A stretch of 64,000 nucleotides of DNA from Liolophura sinensis (Eukaryota > Mollusca > Polyplacophora > Chitonida > Chitonidae). This document shows, one piece after another, positions 34,701 to 43,846 of the stretch. The stretch lies in assembly GCF_032854445.1 (NCBI RefSeq), contig NC_088297.1, positions 14,559,335 through 14,623,334 on the forward strand, written 5' to 3'. Within the stretch, counting starts at the first letter, position 1. Every line of letters begins with the position of its first letter. The position numbers were made by a program, and so were the translations under genes. The notes below the pieces were generated by a model. It was not told the DNA's origin, searched no databases, and saw only the letters and a program-made list of their open reading frames with translations.

Positions 34701-37700
34701 AGTCTATTAAGTGAGACATTCGTGTTCAAATGCAAATTGTTCATGTCACACTGGCGATCATACGCGGGAAGGCCTGCCAGCACCCTGCGGATGGTCGTGA
34801 GCCCCCACCCCTGGGCTCTGCCCAGTATATTCCCACCGTAATTCCTACATGCTGTCATATAAGTGAAATACTCTTGAGCACAGCGTATAAGACCGATCAA
34901 ATAAATGAATAAGTAAAATGACAATCCGTAAGTCGTGAAAGAACTGGATAGTGAGATGCATGTACATGTAAGTATAAATACATGTATGTCTAGTTTCTTA
35001 CCTCTCGTATGTACATCTGCTTAGCTATTTCAGTGTGATCTTTATAATTGCAGTGTCACAAGCCCTCAAGGAATATACCTACCCGTTTATAGCTTTGATT
35101 GTCCTTCGTGACAACAAAATGACTGTTGTCTTGAGGATAGAGGGGCCAATCAGTAAGTACACCTGAAACTTATTTATATATGTTACCTGGTATTTACTGC
35201 ACTTGATGTTATAAATGTACATATTTGACATATCAAAGTTGTGAACAACTGTAACATGTGATAGGCTTACACTGTATGCGTGTTGGAAAGTGCATAATAG
35301 CCTGCCCTAGGAATGTTAATGCATTTCTAGTTTTGCCTGCACAAAGTACAGATGTAGCTTATGTCCAGTAAAGGCTTCCAATAATAGTGAAAGCAATGTT
35401 GTAGTAAATTTTAGAGGTGGTGTCGTTAAAAGGTGTACGTGTATTGAGCACATATTATGCACACTTGTAGAGCACAACCACACGGGCTGGTGGGGGGGGG
35501 GGGCATTGCAGTTGCATTGTGTGCATATTAAAGACTGAAAATACAAAATTCACGACTTTAGTACTTAGGTAATGAGCTGAAGTTTTGCATTGGAGCTCTT
35601 TTCTCCTTGGAACAGTTTTTGCATTACTGTAAATGACCTAAAAATTCGATCACAAAAAGAGCATTTAAATATCATGAGATTGTACTTGTTAAAATGTACA
35701 TTTTCCCAGTAGGATGTCATCCTTCCTTCCAGACACCTCTCTAAGCACCTTTCTAAAATACATAGAACCTGGAATCTGGAAAAATGAGAAATTTTTACGT
35801 CATTTAAGGTATTTCGAAAACAACTTATAGATTTGGCTTTATGACATCTAAACTGTTGTATTTAATACGGTGACATAAAATCTGCTGTCAAGAACAGAAA
35901 ATTTCATGAAATATCATCTTAAAACTTACAAGATATATGTCAGTTTCAAAAAGTCAGAAATCGCTGATCGTTTTATTATTCCCATTTTGACTCTTGTTTC
36001 ACACCTCGTTACAGGTGGCCCTGACCTGATAGGTCGTCTGACCCGGGTCATGGAGGATAACGAGCCGTCGTTAGTGGCTGCTAGAGCCGACAGGTGAGTC
36101 GAATCAGAAGGAAATGGGAGATCTTAAAAACCAGGTCTTAGTGTTGATGTCAATCGGTGACAGATCAAGCCATCTTTAAAATCATGTTGGTTTGGTTAAT
36201 CAATTTAAAGATTCCTAAAACTGATTCAATTAATGGATGGTATGTAATGCAAGCTGTAGCATGAAACAGTTTTCACGATGCACAGTGTTGTTTCTGTTGC
36301 CATAGAGATGAGAGAACATTTAACCAGACACTCAGACAGCAGCAAGATGAAGCCTACAGGGAGTCTCTAAGGGCAGATCAGGAAAAGGTGAGAGTTACTC
36401 CTCTTGGAAATGTGTTTCGTTCCCCGGTTACACTCTATGACTGTTTGCTGATTATCTGTAGTCATATTTCTGCGAACACATTCCAAAGCTTTTTAAAAGT
36501 GAAGTTCTTACACAAACATGTAACACTACCTTAATTCCTCAAGCTTTTCGCATGTGGAAGAGCTACCTCCAGTACAATTTATGCACGTTTATGCATTGAT
36601 TTTGGAAACAACACTACATTGGTTGGAGTGACCCTTGTCAGGGCTTCAAGAAAAGTGTAATTTTGTCAGCCTGCACAGAATAATGCCTTGAGAATAAGCT
36701 TGAATAAACACCCTGCAAACATAAGAAAATGTTAAAGAATTACAATATGTTCATGTTACTGCACCACATAGGCGTGTGCTGTTAGTATTCTATCATATTA
36801 TACCAGCAATGCGATGGCTGTGAGTTCAAGCCCAGCTCATGCTAACTGGCTTCCTAACTGTCATACATGGGAAGGTCTGCCAGCAACCTGCGGGAGATCG
36901 TAGGTTTCTCCAAGGCTTTCCCTGGTGTCCTCCTACCATAACTCTGGCCGCCAGCTTATAAGTGAAATATTCTTGAGTATGGCCTAACACCAGTGACATA
37001 AAGAAATAGTTAATTTATATCATACCATGTGTGAAGCAGCCACCCGACGACATTTTCATTCTAATCTAACGGTGACATTATACGAGGAGAAATAAGTTAT
37101 TTTTGTAAGCTTTTCACAAAAAATCTTAGGAAAGGAGGGCGGTCTTGGTTTGTTTTGGACCAGTAACGATTTACTTAACTCTGGTTAAGGTGAAGGAAAA
37201 AGATTATTGTATGCATTTATATTTAATTTATGTTAAAAATAAATGAATAAATGGCTTGATAGGAGTGATAAAAGAGTGTAGTAATGGTATGTTGTTGGAA
37301 AATAGGCTGTAGGAGTAGGTGATATGGGAATTTTGAACTCTTATCGCCGATGGTAAAAGGAGACCGACTGAACCATGTGACATGTGAGAAATGTTAGGCA
37401 AAAATTATTGATCACATTTATTATAACCTGGGCATCTGAAAAAGTTTCACCAAAAAGTTATATGGAGTAGATGAACGACGTAGAAAATTGGGGAGCTTAG
37501 AGGTTGTGATCCTAGGGGGTTCTTTACATGAAGGGGTGTCATGTTTATGCTCGGAATATGACGAGACACCTGATTGGTTAATTAATGTAAACAGTAGTTG
37601 CCCAGCATTTTTGATAACTCGCATGATACAGTAGGACAAATTTTATATTCAGCGAAAAAAAGAATTCAGTCTCAAAACTCCCCCATTGGTTACTGGTTCT

Positions 37701-40700
37701 ATTTTGGGGTGTGTAAAATAAGGGAAGCTGTGTGACAGATTGTAGTATGATCATTTGCTTTAGGAAAGAAAAAAGCGGGAGGAGAAAGAAGAAAAGGAGA
37801 GAGTTGCTCAGTTAGCGCGGAATGAGGAGCTGGAAAACCAGAGACTGCTTGAGGTGAGAATGTTTACACGGTTGATCAGTCAGTCAGTCAGGGCCAAAGT
37901 TAATGGATTATTAATGAAAAGTTTCGCGCCTGTTTTCACAATAAACATCCGAAGCTCAGTAAATGGCTTCAAGATGGAGAAAACATTAAAATAAAAAAGT
38001 TCAGGTGAAAGAGTGAAAGAGAAGTTAGTTGTAGGTGTGGTTTTAAATACCTGTTTGGAATTTTCTTTAAAGAGAAAAAGACGCTTAAAAATAATTTTTG
38101 TAAGGTGGGTAGAAATACAGACGGCATTCATGTTCATGAACTTGCATTCAGCATACAAGCTTGTGTGTTCATGAAGAATACAAGCTAGTGTGTTCATGAA
38201 GCATGCAAGCTAGTGTGTTCATGAAGCATACAAGTTTGTGTGTTCATGAAGCATACAAGCTAGTGTGTTCATGAAGCATGCAAGCTAGTGTGTTCATGAA
38301 GCATACAAGCTTGTGTGTTCATGAAGCATACAAGCTTGTGTGTTCATGAAGCATGCAAGCTTGTCTGTTCATGAAGCATACAAGCTTGTGTGTTCATGAA
38401 GCATACAAGCTTGTGTGTTCATGAAGCATGCAAGCTAGTGTGTTCATGAAGCATACAAGCTTGTGTGTTCATGAAGCATACAAGCTTGTGTGTTCATGAA
38501 GCATACAAGCTTGTGTGTTCATGAAGCATACAAGCTAGTGTGTTCATGAAGCATACAAGTTTGTGTGTTCATGAAGCATACAAGCTTGTGTGTTCATGAA
38601 GCATACAAGCTCGTGTGTTCATGAAGCATACAAGCTCATGTGTTCATGAAGCATGCAAGCTCGTGTGTTCATGAAGCATGCAAGCTCGTGTGTTCATGAA
38701 GCATGCAAGCTTGTGTGTTCATGAAGCATGCAAGCTTGTGTGTTCCTGAAGCATGCAAGCTTGTGTGTTCATGAAGCATACAAGCTTGTGTGTTCTTGAA
38801 GCAAACAAGCTTGTGTGTTCATGAAGCATACAAGCTTGTGTGTTCATGAAGCATACAAGCTTGTGTGTTCATGAAGCATACAAGCTTGTGTGTTCATGAA
38901 GCATACAAGCTCGTGTGTTCATGAAGCATGCAAGCTAGTGTGTTCATGAAGCATGCAAGCTTGTGTGTTCCTGAAGCATGCAAGCTTGTGTGTTCATGAA
39001 GCATACAAGCTTGTGTGTTCTTGAAGCAAACAAGCTTGTGTGTTCCTGAAGCATGCAAGCTTGTGTGTTCATGAAGCATACAAGCTTGTGTGTTCTTGAA
39101 GCATGCAAGCTCGTGTGTTCATGAAGCATACAAGCTTGTGTGTTCTTGAAGCAAACAAGCTTGTGTGTTCCTGAAGCATACAAGCTTGTGTGTTCATGAA
39201 GCATACAAGCTTGTGTGTTCTTGAAGCAAACAAGCTTGTGTGTTCCTGAAGCATACAAGCTTGTGTGTTCATGAAGCATACAAGCTTGTGTGTTCATGAA
39301 GCATACAAGCTTGTGTGTTCATGAAGCATACAAGCTAGTGCAGAAATGTATTTTTTAAGTTCATGTTTTCAGAAATCTAAATCCCATTCACCTTACGTGT
39401 ATTCCACCATTATGATGTTCAAGTCTATATGATACTTCAATACGAGTCCTGCCACGCTGAAATTTATTTATTTATTTTTTTAATTGGTGTTGTATGCCAT
39501 ACTCAAGAATATTTCACTTATACGACGGCAGCCAGCATTATGGTGGGAGGAAAGTGGGCAGAGCCTGGGGGAAACCCACGACCATCCGCAGGTTGCTGGG
39601 AGACCTTCCCATGCCACTTCAAGACACAGTATATATACACACACCTAATGACCCCTTGTAAAATCCCAAGCATACATACATGTACGGTGTCCCCAGCATG
39701 ATACTTCCTAGGCAGCAGCATTTCGGCAGCACAGACAGCCTGCCGCAAGAAGACACATTATATACACACACCTAATGACTCCTCGTCGTCATATAAGTGG
39801 AAAATTACGATGCGATGTTAAAACCCAAGCGCACATACATGCAAGCGTCTACCTGACATCCGAGAAAGGGTGTGACCAGTAACTGACAATAGGTCAGTCA
39901 GTGGCATTGTGGTTTGCTCCGCCAGTCAAACTGTCCGTCCGTACGTGGGAAGGGCTGTCAGCAACCTGCGGATGGTTGTGGGTTTCCCCCGGGCTCTGCC
40001 TGTTTCCACCCACCATAATGCTGGCCACCGTCGTATAAGTGAAATATTCTTGAGTACAGCGTAAAACACCAAATAAATAAATAAATAATAACCAGTCAAA
40101 CTGATTAACATCCTATATCTGAAATTTCCTGACAAGTCTGAAAATATTTGTTTGTTTATTTGATTGGTGTTTTACGACGTACTCGTGAAGAATATTTCAC
40201 TTATACGATAGCGGCCAGGTTTATGATGGGAGGAAGCCAGGCATAGTCCGAAAGGGAAACCCACGACCATCCGCAGGTTGGCAGCAGACCTTCCCACATA
40301 CTAGTTTGAAAATAAGCAGTAGTACAAGACAGTGTCCTGCACCAAAGAATATATTGTCGGTGACCAACTGTTCGGTACAAGACAAAAATGTCATGTAAAT
40401 AATATTTTATCTTGTTTTTTAATGTTGTGAATAGCGGAAAGATTTGTCATTATGTCCTGCACCAATTTAAACATTGTATCCAGGCTTTAAACAACAAATT
40501 TAATCAAATTACATTGGGGCAGCCCAACAAATGGTCTGGCATGAAGGTACTGTTGTGATTTGAGCCAAATTATTTTTGAAAAGACAATAAAACTGCGAAA
40601 CAATTAAACTGTCAAAAGCAGAGGAATAATCTTTGTGCGTATTTGCTGATTTGCCTCCCTTGTAGGAGCGCGAGCGCCAGAAGGAGGACCTGAAGACAGG

Positions 40701-42157
40701 TATCCCTGCAGAGCCCCCTAGTGACGACCCAGAGGCCATCCGCATACTCCTCAAACTTCCTTCAGGCACGAGGCTAGAGAGAAGATTCCGAAAGTCACAG
40801 TCTCTCAAGGTGAGTTGCTGCTGGAAGCAGTATCAGATTGAAGGAAGAATGTGTATTGATACTTAAAGGAATTCATGGATGTAGTTTGTGAAGACTAATG
40901 TGAAGACTAATGGTGTCTGAACAGGTGTCGCTGCAGTGAGTGATGACTTCCATGTCAGAAGTTTTGCATAGTATGATGTCATCTATGATAATGACATATA
41001 TAGTCTGCTCAGCGTGATGTTGCACTATTGATGGTGCAGTAGAGCATTTAGCGTCACTAACATGACAAACTTTGTACATCTGTGGGTATCCCATTCCACT
41101 GAAAACAAACCAGCTATTCTGGATATATTTACACTTTGTTTATGCTATCATTTGATTGGTTGGATGTCCAATCTAGTGATGCAAAAGCCATGCATAATGG
41201 GATTCAGAATAGGTTTTGGTCAAGCCTTTCCAGACTGTCAGTCAAGGACACACAGTTGACCAATCATAAGCAGTTTTGTCACAAATAGGTCAACTGGCTG
41301 TCCCACACATTGGTTACAAATGTTCCATCTTTCCATGACGTTATGACGTCACAATTGCCTTCACCAGGAAATGAAATGAAAAGTAACCTCGTCCTGACAA
41401 GGGGTGGTGGGACATCGGATGAGTGGGATCCATCCATTAGTAGTCATTATTGGGTCAGGTCAAAAACTTGATAGCACGATGCAAGCTGTCACACATGAAC
41501 CTCAGGGCAGCAAATGGCTAGCCAGATATGTGAAAAAGGGTGTCAGGTCAGCCCTTTTTTGAGGCCTTTTTGTTTGAGCAGGGTGTCCAATTTCATTATT
41601 TCCTGTCTCTGCCATGTTCAAAGTGCATAAAACAGGAGTTTTTCAAGATTTTTGAAAGCAGTCACTAATTATTGCCCCTTCTGTAAACAGTAGTGTGGGA
41701 AAACTTATAATGATGCCTAGGCAGTTAAACTATGTTAATTAGTTTGTAAAAATGCTCTTTCGGAAGCACATAAAGGCCTTAAAATGTTTTTTTCATAATG
41801 AATTTATCAAACTCTTTCACAAATTCTATAACGAATCTTTACTGATAGATGAATCAATCAGAATCAAGCAAAAGATGTCACTTCAAAAATTATAAACTTT
41901 AGATGAAATGCAGTATTTAGTTCACTAAAGAATGAGATAAAAGGGTACAGATTTTTTTTCGCCCTTTTCTGTTTCAGTATTTATATTACTTCGTGTTCTG
42001 CCATGCCGAATGCCCAGATGATTTCCACATTGTCACAAACTTTCCACGCAAACAGTTGCCATGCCAACCAGATGATGCCAATCCCGAGCCTCCTACATTC
42101 GAGGAAGTTGGCTTGGGGAAGTCAGAAATGTTGTTTGTCCAGGACAATGAGGCTTGA
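21403..42157 (+). CDS. FAF2: FAS-associated factor 2 (UBXD8), 14 coding exons, 447 aa
   Basis: ER- and lipid-droplet-anchored adaptor that recruits the p97/VCP ATPase to ubiquitinated clients in ER-associated degradation. Exons: 21403-21465, 24508-24576, 25560-25672, 26016-26131, 27649-27678, 29386-29486, 30410-30495, 34171-34262, 35054-35152, 36015-36093, 36306-36387, 37764-37853, 40666-40809, 41978-42157. All GT-AG and phases close; the human protein is 445 aa. Order: UBA-type N-terminus (about 10-48, QTEKLLQFQDLTGIED), hydrophobic membrane hairpin about 94-117 with a central proline (LLLLPFRFLYS), UAS thioredoxin-like domain about 131-283 (VTDPVGDVVSF, YLHGDDHQD), charged coiled coil about 284-350, C-terminal UBX about 361-446 with the p97-contacting FPR at 410-412 (TNFPRKQLP). 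Introns hold three big minisatellites; exon 3 directly follows one. Confidence 0.97.
22273..22490 (+). mobile_element. MITE-D copy 4, well preserved
   Basis: Begins CCCTAATTCCTCAACCTTTT and ends with the imperfect complement 'aaaatggtttaagaattacag'. Internal 'ttggagacaaaactgcattg'. A good reference copy, in FAF2 intron 1. Confidence 0.8.
22802..23132 (+). mobile_element. SINE-B, 5'-truncated, perfect 14-bp TSD
   Basis: Starts inside the tRNA-like head ('cctgcttcgggagcagtaga'), then 'cctgggtcgagtcacaccta', the family body and the (CACT)n tail. Flanked by the perfect duplication TCAATATAAAAGTG at 22788-22801 and 23133-23146. Recent insertion in FAF2 intron 1. Confidence 0.95.
24145..24415 (+). 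mobile_element. SINE-C, near full length
   Basis: tRNA-like head ('gcctaatgattagagtttcc', 'tctaacctgggtcgggtca'), then 'agtataatgtgactgggtgg', 'cggcatgatacttcagt', 'cacacatctaatgactcatc' and a remnant of the tail shared with SINE-B. It lies in FAF2 intron 1, close to the exon at 24508. Confidence 0.7.
24600..25553 (+). repeat. 34-bp minisatellite in FAF2 intron 2, about 28 units
   Basis: Units read 'gttatgtttgttacatcatg' plus 'ataagagaaaaacg', with many small deletions and substitutions. The last recognisable unit runs into the polypyrimidine tract and AG of the acceptor at 25559, so the array directly borders the splice site of FAF2 exon 3. Confidence 0.93.
25729..25773 (+). repeat. 45-nt poly-T run
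   Basis: Uninterrupted T run in FAF2 intron 3. Assembled length may be unreliable. Confidence 0.95.
26177..26713 (-). mobile_element. MITE-D copy 5, split by a SINE-B
   Basis: MITE segments 26177-26327 and 26650-26713 join cleanly: 'gaagccttgaactggccaat' on the left and 'ttgcacagaaagttgctctt' on the right are adjacent blocks in uninterrupted copies. The interrupting SINE is listed next, so the MITE is older than the SINE. Confidence 0.85.
26328..26641 (+). mobile_element. SINE-B inserted in MITE-D, with TSD
   Basis: 5'-truncated copy starting 'cacttcgggagcggtagatc' and ending 'aaaccccaagcactcaag'. Flanked by ATCAAATG at 26320-26327 and 26642-26649. Very short (CACT) tail. Confidence 0.9.
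27835..28015 (+). mobile_element. SINE-C, partial
   Basis: 'tccgtataatgtgactgtgt', 'tcagtatgatacctaag' and 'cacctaataactcctcattg', with a (TA)n/(CA)n microsatellite inside. FAF2 intron 5. Confidence 0.7.
28418..28548 (+). mobile_element. SINE-A, 5'-truncated
   Basis: 'cctgtacgtgggaatatctg', 'cccaccataatgctggcccc', 'attcttgagtacggtg' and 'caccaatcaaataat'. FAF2 intron 5. Confidence 0.82.
29041..29254 (-). mobile_element. MITE-D copy 6
   Basis: 'acagtaattcatcaaccttt' at one end and 'aaaaggttgaggaatg' at the other, with 'gaagccctgaaatttggcca' inside. It ends about 130 bp before FAF2 exon 6. Confidence 0.78.
29518..29778 (+). mobile_element. SINE-A, near full length
   Basis: Head 'tcagttggttagtgcgctag', B box 'gagttcaagtccag', body and a long (AAAT)n tail. 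It begins 31 bp after the end of FAF2 exon 6, in the same orientation as the gene. Confidence 0.92.
30540..31087 (+). repeat. Old repeat E, copy 3, split by a SINE-B
   Basis: Left part to 30607 ('aaagtttagcaattttcaag') and right part from 30997 ('ttcaccttgtagggcaactt', 'gattaaaagtataattt') together match 255-455. The SINE inserted later. Confidence 0.6.
30621..30983 (+). mobile_element. SINE-B, full-length reference copy with TSD
   Basis: 363 bp. Head with A box 'tagcacagttggtagagcg' and B-box-like 'agggtcaatcc', middle 'gttgtaacttcctcacttgg', 'tggctcgggtggggcggctt' and 'agcagcactagataaaagag', tail 'aaccccaagc' plus (CACT)n. Flanked by TGATTCTGATTGA (30608-30620) and TGATTCTCATTGA (30984-30996). 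FAF2 intron 7. Confidence 0.95.
31088..33002 (+). repeat. 46-bp minisatellite with higher-order structure, about 41 units
   Basis: Each unit reads 'gtgtggtgcatgtgggtgtg' then 'tgttgttaaggactgcttaa' and a C-rich end. Every unit holds the inverted repeat GTTAAG-N5-CTTAAC. Variants are ordered: 'gactac..aactccc' units alternate with 'gactgc..aacccccat' units, and blocks of about ten units recur. FAF2 intron 7, about 1.9 kb. No coding potential. Confidence 0.95.
33353..33470 (+). mobile_element. SINE-G, 3' part
   Basis: 'aagtcaggaggtttatcagg', 'ggtttcctccacccataaac' and 'ctgactggcatttatatt' match the minus-strand copy at 16490-16690. Confidence 0.45.
33485..33836 (+). mobile_element. SINE-B, full length, diverged TSD
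   Basis: Complete head ('gatagcacagttggtagagc'), body and (CACT)n tail. Putative duplications CCAATTTAGATTG (33472-33484) and CCATTTTAAATTG (33837-33849) differ at two positions. FAF2 intron 7. Confidence 0.9.
34318..34575 (+). mobile_element. SINE-A, near full length, diverged
   Basis: 'attagagtgctgacgcggca' (head), 'tgttcaagtccagcttatgc' (B-box region), 'tttcctcccatcataatgct' and 'ggtataaaacaccaatta'. FAF2 intron 8. Confidence 0.85.
34745..34917 (+). mobile_element. SINE-A, 5'-truncated
   Basis: 'acgcgggaaggcctgccagc', 'gcggatggtcgtgagc' and 'gaccgatcaaataaatga'. FAF2 intron 8. Confidence 0.8.
36528..36743 (+). mobile_element. MITE-D copy 7
   Basis: 'ccttaattcctcaagctttt' at the left, 'gaaaatgttaaagaattaca' at the right, internal 'gaataaacaccctgcaaac'. 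FAF2 intron 11. Confidence 0.78.
36806..37008 (+). mobile_element. SINE-A, 5'-truncated
   Basis: Starts near the B box ('gagttcaagcccagctcatg'), then 'ggtctgccagcaacctgcgg' and 'gtgaaatattcttgagta', with a poor tail. FAF2 intron 11. Confidence 0.82.
37318..37690. mobile_element. Inverted-repeat element L, copy 2 (diverged)
   Basis: 'gggaattttgaactcttatc' near the left and 'ctcaaaactcccccattgg' near the right are inverted and match the ends of the copies at 4676 and 43508. FAF2 intron 11, ending about 70 bp before the exon at 37764. Confidence 0.45.
38150..39340 (+). repeat. 25-bp minisatellite in FAF2 intron 12, about 48 units
   Basis: Unit 'gcatacaagcttgtgtgttc' plus 'atgaa', highly homogeneous. 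Most units contain the palindrome ACAAGCTTGT, with AAGCTA and AAGCTC variants. Minus-strand open frames of 60-117 codons in it are periodic artefacts. Confidence 0.95.
39462..39618 (-). mobile_element. SINE-A, 5'-truncated
   Basis: Tail 'tttatttatttattttttta', body 'ccagcattatggtgggagga' and 'acccacgaccatccgcaggt', truncated after 'gaccttcccatgcc', where SINE-C-like sequence begins. Confidence 0.85.
39619..39842 (+). mobile_element. SINE-C, rearranged with a partial duplication
   Basis: The block 'cacacacctaatgac' plus 'cccttg/tcctcg' occurs twice (near 39637 and 39765). Between them lie 'cccagcatgatacttcctag' and 'gcaagaagacacattata'. It ends 'gatgttaaaacccaagc', the shared SINE tail. Confidence 0.65.
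39925..40088 (+). mobile_element. SINE-A, 5'-truncated
   Basis: 'tccgtacgtgggaagggctg', 'cacccaccataatgctggcc', 'attcttgagtacagcg' and the (AAAT)n tail. Confidence 0.87.
40148..40302 (-). mobile_element. SINE-A, 5'-truncated
   Basis: Tail 'tttgtttgtttatttgattg', body 'gaatatttcacttatacgat' and 'acccacgaccatccgcaggt'. Opposite orientation to the copy 60 bp away, so the pair can form an inverted repeat in FAF2 intron 12 RNA. Confidence 0.85.
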
Positions 42158-42799
42158 GGGCCAAAACTAGAGATACCTTTGGGGAAAATGTCCATTATTG
42201 CATTTATTAGTGGTAAAGGAAACCAAACCCTGATGGTGTGACTGTGAGCAGAGTAAAACTCAGTGGACACCTTCAGCTAGCGGCAAGTAGCAGTCATGGC
42301 GGCCTGGACTTGGACAGAGAAGACAAATGGTCGGAGGGAAAGACGTCTTGCTACGTTCTGCAGAAATGTCTAAAAGCATGAGACAAAGTATTACCCACAG
42401 GAAACTGGTGTGAGAAAATGGACATGTACTTGCGACAGCAGGTGGCTTTAAGAAAAGTATTTGCAACAACAAATGGTTGTACTAGTTTATTTTAATTAAG
42501 TGTCCAGTATTTACCTGGACAGTGAGGAGTTAGGAAATGTAAGGTATGATTTTAAGTGACATCAAAAGATAGTGGAGAAAGCAAAATTCATCTTTAGAAC
42601 AAAATTTCTGATTTTAACAGGAAGTAAGAGGAAGTAGATGATGATGGAGAAGTGTACTAGTTTGGAATTCATCTCTGTTATTTGTTCACATGGTGAGATT
42701 TTCAGAGAAATGTTTACAGAATTATTTTCAGAGAGAGGAAATGTAGAAGGAAGATTGATGCTGTATCTGTGGCATGCTAATTGAAACTGAGAATTTTGA

Positions 42800-43006
42800 A
42801 AATTTATTTATTTATTTATTTATTTGATTGGTGTTTTACACCATACTCAAGAATATTTCACTTATACAGTGGCAGCCATCATTATGGTGGGAAGAAACCA
42901 GGCAGAGCCTGGTGGAAACCCACAACCATCCACAGGTTGCTGCCAGACCCACTTGTGGCTGGAGAGGAAGCCAGCAAGAGCTGGACTTAAACTCAAAACG
43001 GCCACA
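42800..43006 (-). mobile_element. SINE-A with TSD, probably in the FAF2 3' UTR
   Basis: Tail, body and B-box region ('agagctggacttaaactc') without the head. Flanked by AGAATTTTGA at 42790-42799 and 43007-43016. It starts 0.64 kb past the FAF2 stop codon, antisense to the gene. Confidence 0.9.
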
Positions 43007-43507
43007 AGAATTTTGATAATGGGTTGTTAATTGGATAATGGAAAACGCTAACTGAGGATACTTTCTACTGAAGCCAAATTTCGAAGTTTGAGAAGCTGTA
43101 GGTATGTGGAATGCATGATGTTGTAGTCTGACCACACTTTGCATGAGAAAATGAGGGATAAGTTAGGTGTCAACAATGCGAACGCTAACATGTGAAGGGG
43201 TGAAAATTGACAGCTGAAACACATAAGCTCAATGTGATCCAATTCTGTGAGAATTGACGAGGAAAATTTTTTTATACCTATATTTATCAACAAAACCCTT
43301 GTTGTAGATAGAATCAAGTTCTGCACACTTTTATGAATCTCTGTTTCTCAGCTTCTCTAGAAAACTCTCTCTCTCGCATTAACTGAGCTCTAGCATGAAA
43401 CAGGCAGGAGGATCTACCTTGACCAATCCTGATGGCTTTTGGACTGTGAATATCTATTCAACATGGCAGCCATGGCTTGTGTAAATTGTAAGGAAGCGCG
43501 GACTGTA

Positions 43508-43846
43508 CAATAGGGGAGAATTGAATTTGAACTCTCTTATCTCTTCTAGGTAGATGTAGTCCTGTTGTACCATGTGATGTGTTACAAATGTTAGGCAACT
43601 ATTTTTGATTACATTTAAAGTTTCATAAAAGGGGATTTAGATTAGATGAACGGTAAAGAAAACTGAGAAGCTGGACGTGTGAAATTAAGAAGTTGCTAAA
43701 GGAAAGAGGTTTCATTTGAACCTTTGGAACATCAGTAACTTAATGTGACCCTATCATTCTTGAGAACTCACATATACAGTACAGTTTGGTGTTTGTTTTT
43801 TTTTACCTTTGGGGACAGAAGAGTTTATACTTGAATCTCCCCTATT
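43508..43846. mobile_element. Inverted-repeat element L, copy 3 (best preserved)
   Basis: Left end CAATAGGGGAGAATTGAATT; right end, complementary strand, CAATAGGGGAGATTCAAGTA; both followed by AAACTCT/GAACTCT. 339 bp, no coding capacity. Confidence 0.7.

Noticed and set aside
38150..39340. Regular direct repeats resembling a CRISPR array; minus-strand frames reading HEHTSLYAS-like repeats
   Set aside because: No unique spacers: the 25-bp units are contiguous. It is a eukaryotic intronic minisatellite, and the frames are periodic by-products.
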